Counted from the first letter of the stretch, positions 1-9,235 are shown. The stretch: 64,000 nucleotides of DNA from JAAYCI01 sp964370045 (GCA_964370045.1 CAYJGZ010000012.1:1-64000); one strand, 5' to 3'. Translations and numbers: made by a program. Notes: generated by a model from the sequence alone, not told the origin.

Positions 1-119
1 GCTGCTTTTGCTTACATTATATATATATGGGTAGCTTTGTTTGAGGTTTTGCGAAAAATGTTGCATCACAGGTGGTAATTGCTTTGTTTTTTATTTTTTC
101 TTTGCGACTATGCAAACAC

Positions 120-986
120 CTAATAGCTCACATTGGTGGAATAAGTTTCGTTGTACTCTGCCACCGCCTGTTGCAAATAGGCATCCCCTCTTGAACAGCG
201 CAGGTCTGTAATCGGGCAGTTTTTTCTGCAAGCAGTGCAAAACATATTGCTTAGATAATCCTCAATGGCCGGAATATCGCCCACGTCCTCGCCAATGCTT
301 TCGGACATAACCGGCTCCTGCTCCTCCGACTGTGAAGACGCCGCAGAGGAGGAGGGCAGATAACTTTCAGGCAACACCGGTACAGTTTCGTTTTCAGGCT
401 TAGTTTCAGGTGCTACGTTTGCTTCGCTTGTCTGTGTAAATGTCTGCGCCGTCGCACTTTCACCCAAAGCAAACACTGTTCTGCCTACCACGAAACAAAA
501 AACCACCAAGCTTACACACGCAACAGCACGGCGAGCAACACTTTTTCCACCCTTTTTGAATGCATTTTTTATTATCCTCGCCAGCATCTTGTAATGGAGC
601 GCAATGTGCGCCAACACCAAAGCACCCAACACATAGGATGAACAAATATGAATATTTGCCCAAAGCGCATAGCCAGCACCAAGCGAAAGCGGCAAAATTT
701 CGTTTGAAATCAAAACACTGCTCAGCGCAATGAGAAGGACGCAAACGAGCAAAAGCACATTCAATAGCAACATTATCACAGCTTTGGTTGTCGCTTTTTT
801 TGCAAGCACCGCCTTTGTCACGCCTGCAATCCACTTTCTGTTTAGTATCAAATGCACGAGCATCATGACGAGTGCCGCAAGACCCAATACCTCATGCAGC
901 ATCATCCCCGTAAAGCTTATTTTCATGAGCAATGCAAGCGATAACGTCATAACGATGTCCAAGATTATTTTAATTGATGTTTTCAT
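120..986 (-). CDS. DUF4405-type membrane protein with C-terminal cysteine motif
   Basis: 288 residues. About five hydrophobic segments are visible (near residues 5-25, 28-48, 69-92, 105-131 and 152-172), with histidines in or next to them (H32, H45, H113, H126). That pattern fits the DUF4405/cytochrome b-like fold in which membrane histidines can bind haem. A Ser/Glu/Pro-rich extracytoplasmic linker (about 175-245) leads to a tail with cysteines at 250, 253, 257 and 264 (CxxC-x3-CP-x6-C), which could bind an iron-sulphur cluster or another metal. A membrane electron-transfer role is inference. Translation begins at the complement of 984-986. The gene stands alone, and the next gene is divergent and 490 bp away. 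Confidence 0.7.
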   Translation of the reverse strand: MKTSIKIILDIVMTLSLALLMKISFTGMMLHEVLGLAALVMMLVHLILNRKWIAGVTKAVLAKKATTKAVIMLLLNVLLLVCVLLIALSSVLISNEILPLSLGAGYALWANIHICSSYVLGALVLAHIALHYKMLARIIKNAFKKGGKSVARRAVACVSLVVFCFVVGRTVFALGESATAQTFTQTSEANVAPETKPENETVPVLPESYLPSSSAASSQSEEQEPVMSESIGEDVGDIPAIEDYLSNMFCTACRKNCPITDLRCSRGDAYLQQAVAEYNETYSTNVSY

Positions 987-1476
987 TTTTTCTTTCCTTT
1001 CATTTGCAGCTGCATTTTCTGGAGCGGCAACATATAACTGAATTGTATTCTTACATGATACAGTTATTTGTTATGAAACTATGATGTGACTTGGTTGAGC
1101 TCGTGCAAAGCACGCCATTTAAGCTGTTGTACTGCCAGTTTGCCCCTACAAGCACAAAACCTTATTTTTCGACAGCCTTGCGCACTATATAAGCAACTTT
1201 TGCGAGTGGGCACATAGAGCTATACTCTACACCTCTTTTTGCAGAGGAAGGATATACAAAAAACAAATCACTGCGTTTGTCAGCACCCTCAATGCTTCCA
1301 CACTTGTTCTTTGTTTGCAATTGTGCGATAATATATTTGAGATACGTTTTCGTTATCTTTATCATTGCGTTTGTTGCACTTGATGTTTTTCGACTATCTA
1401 CTCGCAGAATTGTTTAGCGTTCGCTTTTCGTCATACAAAAATGCTCATTATCGGTTTTACAAAGGGGTACATCTGT
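987..1476. other. Intergenic region between divergent genes
   Basis: 490 bp between the minus-strand DUF4405 gene and the plus-strand GGDEF gene. It is AT-rich and must hold two divergent promoters, but I cannot name convincing -35/-10 pairs. It contains a degenerate copy of the dispersed repeat described at 30271-30385 (here about 1204-1288). No open frame with a credible ribosome site was seen. Confidence 0.5.
1204..1288 (+). repeat. Dispersed intergenic repeat A, degenerate copy 1
   Basis: The right half matches the copy at 37996-38084 almost exactly (TATACAAAAAACAAATCAC then TGCGTTTG). The left end GAGTGGGCACATA resembles the family terminus GAGTGGACACATA. The central hairpin is replaced by a short unrelated one (CCTCTTTTTGCAGAGG). 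Probably a decayed, non-autonomous element. Confidence 0.6.
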
Positions 1477-2565
1477 ATGCCATCCAAAATCCGCGAAAAA
1501 ATCCTGCAGAGAATCAGTAAAATCTCATTTCACAACAGCGATGAGGCCTATTTGTTTTTGCTTTTACATGTTGCGGTCATATTTGTTATCCTTGTGCATG
1601 TTTACATGCTTATTATTTATAGTATTTATCAGCTTATCGCTTTCGTCATCCCAAATCTCGTCTGCCTCATAGTGGATATTTTCTGCTTTCTTCTTTTAAG
1701 ACGGCGCTTTTATCTGCCGGTAGGGATTTTAATCTCTATCGAAGTTTGCCTTTATGCCACATTTTTTATCTGTTTCACAGGTACTTCCACATACTTTTTC
1801 GGATACTACCTGCTTGTTTTAGTTATGCAAATTGTTACACCGTATGCCAGCTACAAGTTTCGTGTTTGTATAGGAATATTTATCTTTGCCGGCACAACTT
1901 TTCTTCTTTTTTCACGTTTTTTTCTTCACCCTTCTGCTTTGATATCCCAAGGACTTTTAGACTTATTGTTTGTTTCCAACATCTATCTTATGCTCATAGG
2001 CACTACATTTCAGCTTTACATAAGCAATTTTTTGCGCATACTTATACGTGATATGCAAAACTCAAAAATCGACAAACTATCCGTGCAAGCTTATACGGAT
2101 GCGCTCACCGGCCTGTACAACCGCCACTACTTTGATGTTCACCTAAAGTCAAACGCCCAATCCTATTCAGGTACTTTTTGCCATGTTGCCATGCTTGATA
2201 TTGATAATTTCAAGATGATTAACGATATTCATGGTCATGCTGCGGGCGACATTGTGCTACGTAATGTGTCCGAATTGCTTCGCTCAAATATCCGCAAAAA
2301 TGACGCTTTGTTTCGCTGGGGCGGCGAGGAATTTTTGATACTGCTACACGATGTTGAGCCTGATGCAGCGTTTTCGATTTTGAACAAAATTCGAGATATT
2401 ATCAAAAACACACCCATTCCACTTGAATCCACCCAAATAAACATCACCGCTACAATAGGTGTGTGTGAATTTACCATTGACGAGCCGCTTCAATGTATTA
2501 AAAAATGTGACAACAACCTGTACATCGGCAAGCGAGGTGCAAAAAACATCGTTGTAATATCTTGA
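1477..2565 (+). CDS. Membrane-bound diguanylate cyclase (GGDEF)
   Basis: 362 residues from ATG 1477, chosen because AAAGGGG at 1461-1467 lies 9 bases upstream; an in-frame ATG at 1441 has no such site. The N-terminal 200 residues are strongly hydrophobic with about six membrane segments and no recognisable sensor domain. The C-terminal half is a GGDEF domain with the active-site motif GGEEF at residues 282-286 and an RxxD product-inhibition site (RKND, 273-276) five residues before it. It should convert two GTP to cyclic di-GMP at the membrane, with allosteric product feedback. The stimulus is unknown. It is monocistronic, and the DHH gene follows after 127 bp. Confidence 0.88.
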   Translation: MPSKIREKILQRISKISFHNSDEAYLFLLLHVAVIFVILVHVYMLIIYSIYQLIAFVIPNLVCLIVDIFCFLLLRRRFYLPVGILISIEVCLYATFFICFTGTSTYFFGYYLLVLVMQIVTPYASYKFRVCIGIFIFAGTTFLLFSRFFLHPSALISQGLLDLLFVSNIYLMLIGTTFQLYISNFLRILIRDMQNSKIDKLSVQAYTDALTGLYNRHYFDVHLKSNAQSYSGTFCHVAMLDIDNFKMINDIHGHAAGDIVLRNVSELLRSNIRKNDALFRWGGEEFLILLHDVEPDAAFSILNKIRDIIKNTPIPLESTQINITATIGVCEFTIDEPLQCIKKCDNNLYIGKRGAKNIVVIS

Positions 2566-2692
2566 ATTCCACATCCTGCTCACTGTCATTTTTTCAAAAT
2601 TTTGTACACAAAACACGCTGCCACTGTATAGCTTTTTATCGTAAAAAGTGATATACTTATGTGTAGTCTTATTTGAATGGAGGTTTACAGCC

Positions 2693-3607
2693 ATGCGTCT
2701 TCTTACACGTTCCGACTTCGACGGGCTTGCTTGCGCTGCACTTTTGAAAGAGCTGGACATCATAGAAAGCTGGAAATTTGTTCATCCCAAGGACTTGCAG
2801 GATGGGCTAATCGAGCTTACCGACAACGATGTGCTTGCAAATGTTCCATATGTAAAAGGGGCAAAGCTTTGGTTCGACCATCACTCCAGCGAGAGTGAGC
2901 GCCTTGGAGCTAAGGCAGAATTTGAGGGCGAAAGCCGCATAACAGACAGCGCCGCCCGTGTTATTTACGACTATTACGGTGGCAAGGAGCGCCTGCCCCA
3001 CTTTGAGGCTATGGTTGTGGCAGTGGACAAGGTGGACGCCGCAAAGCTTACCCGTGAGGAAATCCTAAACCCCGAGGGCTGGGTGCTTTTGGGCTATATC
3101 ATGGACCCTCGCACCGGCCTTGGTCGTTTTCGTGAGTTCACCATCAGCAACTATGCACTCATGGAAAAGCTGATTGATGAGGTTCGCACCAAGAACATCG
3201 ACGAAATCTTGCAAGACCCGGATGTAAAAGAACGTGCAGAGCTGTATTTTGCACAGGACAAGCAATTCCGTGAGATGCTTTCCAAGTACAGCTATACCAA
3301 AGGCAACGCCATTGTCACCGACCTTCGCAACGTGGAGTCCATCTACACGGGCAACCGCTTTTTGATTTACAGCCTGTTCCCCGAGCAAAACATCAACCTG
3401 TGGGTGGTGGATGGCCGTGGCAAGCTGAACTGCCCCATCGCAGTGGGTCACAGTGTTCTCAATCGTACCTCCAAAACAGATGTTGGCAGCCTGATGCTAA
3501 AGTACGGCGGCGGCGGTCACCCACAGGTGGGTACATGCCAAGTGCCATACGACGATGCGGACAGGGTGTTGGAAGAACTGTTGGCAAAGATAAACTCGGA
3601 CGGTTAG
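2693..3607 (+). CDS. DHH/DHHA1 family phosphoesterase, exopolyphosphatase-like
   Basis: 304 residues from ATG 2693, with GGAGG at 2679-2683 nine bases upstream; an upstream in-frame ATG at 2648 lacks a site. The DHH domain shows DFDG (residues 8-11) and the metal-binding DHH triplet at 62-64. The C-terminal DHHA1 part carries GGGGHPQVGT near 271-281, which in this family binds the phosphate end of the substrate. Family members cleave polyphosphate, oligonucleotides or cyclic dinucleotides with Mn2+. The short length and lack of membrane or PAS/GGDEF parts argue against a GdpP-type enzyme, so the substrate is unresolved. Cytoplasmic. Confidence 0.8.
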   Translation: MRLLTRSDFDGLACAALLKELDIIESWKFVHPKDLQDGLIELTDNDVLANVPYVKGAKLWFDHHSSESERLGAKAEFEGESRITDSAARVIYDYYGGKERLPHFEAMVVAVDKVDAAKLTREEILNPEGWVLLGYIMDPRTGLGRFREFTISNYALMEKLIDEVRTKNIDEILQDPDVKERAELYFAQDKQFREMLSKYSYTKGNAIVTDLRNVESIYTGNRFLIYSLFPEQNINLWVVDGRGKLNCPIAVGHSVLNRTSKTDVGSLMLKYGGGGHPQVGTCQVPYDDADRVLEELLAKINSDG

Positions 3608-3729
3608 CCGAATATACTGTATATTTATGCAAAAACCTTGGGCATTGAGCGTTGCCACTGTGCGGGCGCTTTACCCAAGGTGTTTGCGATGTTTTGCAAC
3701 ATATCCTTTGTGCAAAGCACACTCTGTTT

Positions 3730-5244
3730 ATGAAAGGTTTTTTGAAGTATATGCCTCGTTTCAAAAATAAATGCCTTGCAGGAAGAATGCTTGCGCTGAG
3801 CTTTGTATTTTTCCTGTTTTTTTCCTGCCTACAAAACGGCACAGTTTTTGCATCCTCCCAAGCGGATGATGCCACCGCATCTGCCCCGCTCATCGAGCAG
3901 GATGTGCAAGTAACGCTAAGCGGTGGCCAAGCCTCCGGGGCTCTTTTGGACTCCAACGACGACACCTGCCTCACGCTTGAGAGTGGGGATAAGATAACTG
4001 TGCAAAGTGAGACACCTGTGCACTCCATATACCTTATATGGGACCGTCCGCCCTCCGAGTGGGCGCTTAGCATGTCGGGTGCAAGCCTTGTATATGGCAG
4101 CTATGGTTTTTTACATGAGGCTGTTGTTTTTGAGAATGCGGCGACAGAGTTTTCCATAACACTCACGCAAGACTCCTACTTGCTGTGCGACATTTACCTA
4201 TTTGGCGAAGGAGAATTTCCCGAGTGGGTACAGCTGTGGCAGCCGCCGCTTGAGCAGGCAGACCTCCTTGTTTTGCCCACACATGCGGACGACGAGCACC
4301 TGTTTTACGGCGGAGTAATGCCCACATACGCAGGTGAAATGGGGCTGGATGTTCAGGTAGCGTACATGACCAGCCACTGGGGCGAGCGATACCGTCCGCA
4401 CGAGCTTTTGAACGGGCTTTGGACGGTGGGCATCACCGCCTACCCCATAATAGGCCCTTTCCCCGACCTCATAGAGTCTTTGGAAAGCCTTGAGTCCGCA
4501 ACCGCGACATACGGCTATGATGAAGTGCTCGAGTTTCAGGTGGAGCTGCTACGTCGCTTTGAGCCGCTGGTGGTGGTAGGCCACGACTTTGGCGGTGAGT
4601 ACGGCCACGGCGCACACATGCTGAATGCAAAGACGCTGGCTGATGCCATTTCTCTTGCAAATGATGAAGCAAGCTTTCCCGAGAGCGCCGAAAAATACGG
4701 CGTGTGGGAACCACACAAGGTTTATTTTCACCTATACGAGGAAAACGAGATAGTGATGGAGTGGGACACTCCCCTTTCGGCCTTTGGCGGTGCTACCGGC
4801 TTTGAGATGGCAGAGGCAGGATTTGCACAGCATCTCTCCCAGCAGGGCTACTTTCGGGTGACCACCACTGGTGAGCGCTGGGAAGATTGCCGCTTTTTTG
4901 GGCTGTACCACACCACGGTGGGCCCTGATGTGCAAAAGAACGACATGTTTGAAAACATCGAGCTAAACCGCACGCCCGAGCCCGAGGCTGTCTCCTCCGA
5001 AGTAGTCTCTTCTGCGCCGCCTGTCGCATCTTCGGGTATAGAAACGCCCTCGTCTGTGGCGCAGGCTGTCTCCTCCCCTGCCGTTACCTCGAGCGGAAGC
5101 TCACCCTTACTGTGGATTTTATTAGGCGTTGTAGCGGTGATTTTGGGCATTGTGCTACTTGCTGTTATACTTTCAAAAAGTGCAAAGAAAAAGCGCAGGC
5201 ACATGCGTGAAGCACACAAAAAGTATTATTACAAGCGCAAATAA
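3730..5244 (+). CDS. Secreted, membrane-anchored PIG-L (LmbE-like) deacetylase
   Basis: 504 residues from ATG 3730; ATG 3751 is an alternative, and neither has a strong ribosome site. A basic N-terminus, a hydrophobic core and a VFA/SS-type site suggest a signal peptide. The zinc motif of the PIG-L family is seen as HADDEH (185-190; the usual proline is Ala), with the second element GHDFGGEYGHGAH near 284-297. A Ser/Val/Pro-rich stretch (about 415-455) leads to a C-terminal membrane segment and a Lys/Arg/Tyr tail, so the enzyme probably sits outside the cell tethered to the membrane. The family de-N-acetylates GlcNAc-type sugars. A cell-wall or glycan substrate is inference supported by the sugar genes that follow. 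Confidence 0.8.
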   Translation: MKGFLKYMPRFKNKCLAGRMLALSFVFFLFFSCLQNGTVFASSQADDATASAPLIEQDVQVTLSGGQASGALLDSNDDTCLTLESGDKITVQSETPVHSIYLIWDRPPSEWALSMSGASLVYGSYGFLHEAVVFENAATEFSITLTQDSYLLCDIYLFGEGEFPEWVQLWQPPLEQADLLVLPTHADDEHLFYGGVMPTYAGEMGLDVQVAYMTSHWGERYRPHELLNGLWTVGITAYPIIGPFPDLIESLESLESATATYGYDEVLEFQVELLRRFEPLVVVGHDFGGEYGHGAHMLNAKTLADAISLANDEASFPESAEKYGVWEPHKVYFHLYEENEIVMEWDTPLSAFGGATGFEMAEAGFAQHLSQQGYFRVTTTGERWEDCRFFGLYHTTVGPDVQKNDMFENIELNRTPEPEAVSSEVVSSAPPVASSGIETPSSVAQAVSSPAVTSSGSSPLLWILLGVVAVILGIVLLAVILSKSAKKKRRHMREAHKKYYYKRK

Positions 5245-5288
5245 ATTTTGAACTTTACTGAATTTAGAACTGCATTTACTATGCTATT

Positions 5289-5453
5289 TAGATAGTGTCG
5301 TCACAAGTGTTCAACCGTCATATTTTGGCGATTTTTCCGCCATACTGTGTTGTCAAAACTCGCATTCCACAAAGGAGTGCATCCTTTTTCCGCCTTGTCT
5401 GGCGAAAAAATTGCTTAAAATCTGCTCGTTTCAACTTATAACGACACTATCTA
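5289..5453. mobile_element. 165-bp MITE-like element with perfect 13-bp terminal inverted repeats
   Basis: The ends TAGATAGTGTCGT (5289-5301) and ACGACACTATCTA (5441-5453) are perfect inverted repeats. If the outermost TA is the duplicated target, the element is GATAGTGTCGT...ACGACACTATC flanked by TA, as Tc1/mariner/IS630-type elements leave. It has no coding capacity. A shortened relative of the same end (GATAGTGTGGACAC) lies at 17691-17742. It ends only 15 bp before the TTG start of the next gene, whose ribosome site lies at its edge. Confidence 0.65.
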
Positions 5454-5468
5454 TGAGGGAGGGTATTT

Positions 5469-6524
5469 TTGGAAATTGCAGCTGTTGTTCCCTCCTTAAA
5501 TCCCGATAAGTGCCTTACCGAGGTTATCAAGGGGCTTATCGGTGTGGGATTTACACGTATTTATGTTATAAACGATGGTAGCGACGATGCTCATCTTGCC
5601 CCTTTCGCCGAGGCAGAAGCTCTTTCACAGTGCGTGGTAATTCACCACGACAAAAACTACGGCAAGGGCAGGGCGCTTAAAACAGCGTTTGCACGCCACT
5701 TAGAAAGCCCCGGAGAGTATACCGGGCTTGTCACGCTGGACGGCGACGGACAGCACACCCCCGAGGACACGCTTAGGGTTGCACAGGCGCTTTTGGAAAA
5801 TCCCCACTCGCTGGCGCTGGGCGCACGAGACTTTTCCAAGGTGGACGTTCCCGCAAAAAGTGCCTTTGGAAACAAGCTTACTCGTTCGATTTTCAAGCTC
5901 GCCTACGGTATGCCCATCACCGATACACAAACCGGTCTGCGTGGTATCCCAAACGACTTTGCTCAGGCACTTTTAGATGTAAAAGGCGACAGGTATGAGT
6001 TTGAGACAAACATGCTACTGGAAACAAAGCCGAACGGTGTGTCGATAATTGAAATACCCATAAGCACCATATACCTCGATAACAACGCCGCCTCACACTT
6101 TCGCCCTCTTGCGGATTCCGTGCGCATATATGCACGTATTTTGAAGTACACCGCCTCCTCACTCTTGAGCTTTTTGGTGGACTTTGGGCTTTTTGCGCTA
6201 CTTAACTGGCTGTTCCGCTCGTTTGAGCCGGAGCTGCGCTTTCTCATAGCCACGGTGGGTGCACGTGCCTGCTCGGGTTTTTTCAACTTTATGCTCAATA
6301 AAAAGGTGGTGTTCAAAAGCACCGCACGCACTTCGGGGGCGCTACTACGCTACTTTGCGCTACTTGTCATACAGGCCGCCACCTCTTACGCAGGTGTGTA
6401 CCTGCTTAGCGGTGTATTGTTCTTCCCCGACCTTTTGTCCAAGATATTAGTTGACACCACGCTGTTTTTTGTAAGTTACTTCATCCAACGCCGCTGGGTA
6501 TTCAGAGCAACGCGCGGTGTATAA
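5469..6524 (+). CDS. Family 2 glycosyltransferase fused to GtrA-like membrane domain
   Basis: 351 residues. The start is TTG at 5469, fixed by GAGGGAGGG at 5455-5463. Residues 1-225 form a GT-A (family 2) domain like dolichol-phosphate sugar synthases: VVPSLN at the nucleotide-binding start, NDGS near 36, and LDGDG near 94-98, which holds the metal-binding acidic motif. Residues 225-351 contain four hydrophobic segments with the GtrA signature NFMLNKKVVF. It probably builds and/or flips a polyprenyl-phosphate sugar used in envelope glycan decoration. The donor sugar is unknown. The preceding gene is a secreted sugar deacetylase and the following gene a phosphodiester glycosidase, which fits a glycan-modification neighbourhood. 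Confidence 0.85.
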   Translation: MEIAAVVPSLNPDKCLTEVIKGLIGVGFTRIYVINDGSDDAHLAPFAEAEALSQCVVIHHDKNYGKGRALKTAFARHLESPGEYTGLVTLDGDGQHTPEDTLRVAQALLENPHSLALGARDFSKVDVPAKSAFGNKLTRSIFKLAYGMPITDTQTGLRGIPNDFAQALLDVKGDRYEFETNMLLETKPNGVSIIEIPISTIYLDNNAASHFRPLADSVRIYARILKYTASSLLSFLVDFGLFALLNWLFRSFEPELRFLIATVGARACSGFFNFMLNKKVVFKSTARTSGALLRYFALLVIQAATSYAGVYLLSGVLFFPDLLSKILVDTTLFFVSYFIQRRWVFRATRGV

Positions 6525-6667
6525 CCGGGGGCAAGCCCTTTAATTAAAACCCTTTTGCTTACTTTTATTTAATAGTATACACGTGTCTTTTGATATTACT
6601 ATAATTTTGACACTTTTGCCGACACACACCCTTTTGATTTTCAACATTCTTTGGGAGGAAAGTACTA

Positions 6668-7825
6668 ATGCCTGATACCAGCCAAAACACCGAAAGAGCC
6701 GTCTACACACCCACCAGCGCTCGCCTGCGCACCGACGCCTCGGGCGATGCACCCATTCACAAGACTGTATACACCGTGGCTCGCCCACGCAGTGGCGCAA
6801 GAAGAGGAACTACCTCTCGCAGTGGCTCTGCACCCAAGCGCAAAGGGCGTGTGCGTCGCTTCGTTCTAAAAAGCTTTTGTGTTCTCTTTGCGATGATTTT
6901 TTCGGTTGCCGCACTTGCCTTTGGGGCTATCACCCTCATCTGTACAGGGCCTTTCCCCAACGCACGCAACCTGTTTGTAGTATCTGTGGAGGAGACCAGC
7001 GCCGCAAAGTTCCTCTCCCGCATCTACTTTTCGGAGGAGGAAGTGCAGGAAATACTAAGCTCCAACGCAGTTTTGCCACCCGATGACATCACCGATGTTA
7101 CCGCACCTTTTGAGCCGTCTGTAGCGGACGAAAATGTGCAGGATATTGAAATTATCGAAGTGTCGGGCGATACCTTCCGTGGCAAGCTTATGATTGTGCA
7201 GGACCCTTCTCGCATAGACCTTGCAACGCTTAGCAGCTACGGCGCATCCGTACAAGGCAAGCGTGTGGAGGACTTTGCCGCTGAGGCAGGCGCCACCGCC
7301 GCCATAAACGGTGGATGGTTCGACGACCCGGGCGGCGTGGGCACGGGCGGACAGCCTGTGGGGCTGCTTATTCAGGACGGCGTTGTGCGCAACAATGCCA
7401 CCAGCACCATTGTCGGCTTTGACAACAACAACCGCCTTGTGGTGGGCCGCATGAATGCAAACGAGGCGCTGGAGCTTGGCGTGAGGGACTGCGTAGGCAT
7501 TGCGGATAACATCATGCCTCCGCTGATTATCAACGGCACTATGGCGGAGTTTCAGGGCAACGGAAGCGGCCTTAACCCCCGCACCGCTATTGGCCAGCGT
7601 GCGGACGGCTCTGTCTTGATGCTGGTTATCGACGGCCGCCAGCCCCATTCGCTGGGCGCATCCCATCAGGATAGCGCAAACATCATGGCGGAGTACGGCG
7701 CCATAAATGCGGCCGCACTGGACGGTGGCTCTTCCAGCGTAATGGTGTACGAAGGTGAAACTATAAACGTGTGCGCTTCGCTGTATGGCTCTCGCACCCA
7801 GCCAGCCGCATGGCTTGTAATGTAA
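6668..7825 (+). CDS. Membrane-anchored phosphodiester glycosidase (NAGPA domain)
   Basis: 385 residues from ATG 6668 behind GGGAGGAAAG (6651-6660). A basic, Arg/Ser/Thr-rich cytosolic N-terminus (1-75) is followed by one membrane segment (about 76-100), then a stalk and an extracytoplasmic domain from about 165. That domain has the NAGPA-family landmarks AINGGWF (near 213), NPRTAIGQ (near 296) and ALDGGSSS (near 350). The family hydrolyses GlcNAc-1-phosphodiesters or related bonds in exopolysaccharides. A 47-bp gap to the next gene suggests one transcription unit with it. Substrate unknown. Confidence 0.82.
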   Translation: MPDTSQNTERAVYTPTSARLRTDASGDAPIHKTVYTVARPRSGARRGTTSRSGSAPKRKGRVRRFVLKSFCVLFAMIFSVAALAFGAITLICTGPFPNARNLFVVSVEETSAAKFLSRIYFSEEEVQEILSSNAVLPPDDITDVTAPFEPSVADENVQDIEIIEVSGDTFRGKLMIVQDPSRIDLATLSSYGASVQGKRVEDFAAEAGATAAINGGWFDDPGGVGTGGQPVGLLIQDGVVRNNATSTIVGFDNNNRLVVGRMNANEALELGVRDCVGIADNIMPPLIINGTMAEFQGNGSGLNPRTAIGQRADGSVLMLVIDGRQPHSLGASHQDSANIMAEYGAINAAALDGGSSSVMVYEGETINVCASLYGSRTQPAAWLVM

Positions 7826-7889
7826 CCGTTTGTTTTGCCAAAACGATACCGCTGTGCCTATTTGAGCAGTTTTGAAGGGAGCTTTTTAC

Positions 7890-9023
7890 TTGGATAAAGC
7901 AGTAAAGACGCGTGGCAAGGGCGATAAAAAACGCCGTTTTTCACGTTTTTGGATTGGACTTTTAATTTTGCTGGCGGTAAATGCGGTTGTCATCGCTGCA
8001 CTTTTGCGCTGGCTGTATGTGATACTTGAGGACTTTGAATTGCAAAGCCCCAACACGGCGCTTTCCACCTATTTCACTCGCCTTAGTGCAGGTGAGCATG
8101 ATGAGCTTATGCGCACCGCCCGCTTCACGCCGGACGATGCCACCGGCTGGGATGACTATTTTGCTATGCTGGGCGCAACGTTTAATACCGAGCCGTCCGA
8201 GCTTTCTTTCCGCATGACCTCCTCCCCCGACATTGCGCAGAGCGACACGCTGTATGCTGTCTACGCAGGGGAAGAAAAGCTGGGCGAGGTGCTCCTTTTT
8301 GAGGATGCACAGAGCGAGGGCGGATGGGCTGTTTCGGGCATTGTGACGCCCATAGAGGGCTATACCATCACAGCACCCTCCTTTGCAACGGTTTATGTAA
8401 ACGGTGTGGAGCTTACGCAGGCGGATGCCCTGCAGGATGTGCCTGTGATTATCTCCTACACGCTGAATGGTGCTCCTATTGAGGTAAACATCTTTGAAAA
8501 AATGGACGAGCCTTCCCTTGCGCCCGTGCTCACACAGTACAAGGGAATACAGACGTACGCAACCCCTGTGATTACCGCCACCGACGCAAACGGAGGCGAG
8601 CTTGCGGTGGAAATCGACGAGGAAAACCTCACCGCAAGGGTGCTGTTCCCCCCCAGCGCCGAGGATGAGGCGGCCGCCATTGAGCTAATGGATGCGGCGG
8701 CAAGAGCCTACTCCGACTTCATCACAGAGGACGGCACGGTGGCAAACCTTTTGCAGTATGTTTCGCAGGATACAGCGCTGTATCAAGAGTTTCAGGAGTA
8801 TCAACGCGGCTGGTACGTGGACCACGAAAGCAGGGAGTTTTTGGACTTTGAGTTTTCGGATATCAGCTATTTTTCGGACACCTGCTTCATCGGCCACGCA
8901 GACTTTACGGTGAACATCACCCAAGGCGGCGAGCTGCACACCTTCCTTGCCTCCTACGACATGGCGTTTATGCTGTTTGAGGACGAATGGCTTTTGGTGG
9001 GAATGCACGCACGGCCGGTTTAG
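7890..9023 (+). CDS. Single-pass membrane protein of unknown function
   Basis: 377 residues from TTG 7890; GAAGGGAG at 7874-7881 is eight bases upstream, which decides this start over the in-frame TTG 7872. A Lys/Arg-rich N-terminus precedes one membrane segment (about 20-42) and a 330-residue acidic extracytoplasmic part rich in Thr, Glu, Asp and aromatic residues. The last 100 residues could be an NTF2-like fold, but I do not recognise a family. It follows the phosphodiester glycosidase gene closely and is followed by a strong hairpin, so it is the end of that unit. No catalytic motif seen. Confidence 0.75.
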   Translation: MDKAVKTRGKGDKKRRFSRFWIGLLILLAVNAVVIAALLRWLYVILEDFELQSPNTALSTYFTRLSAGEHDELMRTARFTPDDATGWDDYFAMLGATFNTEPSELSFRMTSSPDIAQSDTLYAVYAGEEKLGEVLLFEDAQSEGGWAVSGIVTPIEGYTITAPSFATVYVNGVELTQADALQDVPVIISYTLNGAPIEVNIFEKMDEPSLAPVLTQYKGIQTYATPVITATDANGGELAVEIDEENLTARVLFPPSAEDEAAAIELMDAAARAYSDFITEDGTVANLLQYVSQDTALYQEFQEYQRGWYVDHESREFLDFEFSDISYFSDTCFIGHADFTVNITQGGELHTFLASYDMAFMLFEDEWLLVGMHARPV

Positions 9024-9042
9024 CTGTATTATCAAAAATCTA

Positions 9043-9088
9043 TTCAATTAAAGGGATTGCCCTATATGGGGCAATCCCTTTAATTGAA
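9043..9088 (+). terminator. Perfect 20-bp inverted repeat, probable terminator
   Basis: Arms at 9043-9062 and 9069-9088 are perfectly complementary around a 6-base loop. The core AAAGGGATTGCCC/GGGCAATCCCTTT is flanked by A- and T-rich arms, so it can end transcription from the gene stopping at 9023. Confidence 0.6.
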
Positions 9089-9127
9089 ATTACTATACTG
9101 TGTAAAAGCGCACAGGTAGCGAAACTA

Positions 9128-9147
9128 TCAAAAGGTGTACCTTTTGA
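9128..9147. promoter_or_regulatory. Palindromic operator-like site 1
   Basis: TCAAAAGGT-GT-ACCTTTTGA is a perfect palindrome. It shares CTATCAAA and the GTGTAC core with the site at 9288-9313 (read on the minus strand). The two bracket the promoter at 9236-9264, so one dimeric repressor or activator could bind both. The regulator is not identified. Confidence 0.5.
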
Positions 9148-9235
9148 GTATTGTATCCTAATGGATTTGAATTGGGACATTCCCTAAATAGCAAAGCATT
9201 TCTACGTGAAATATGACAAAATACGGCGAATTATG

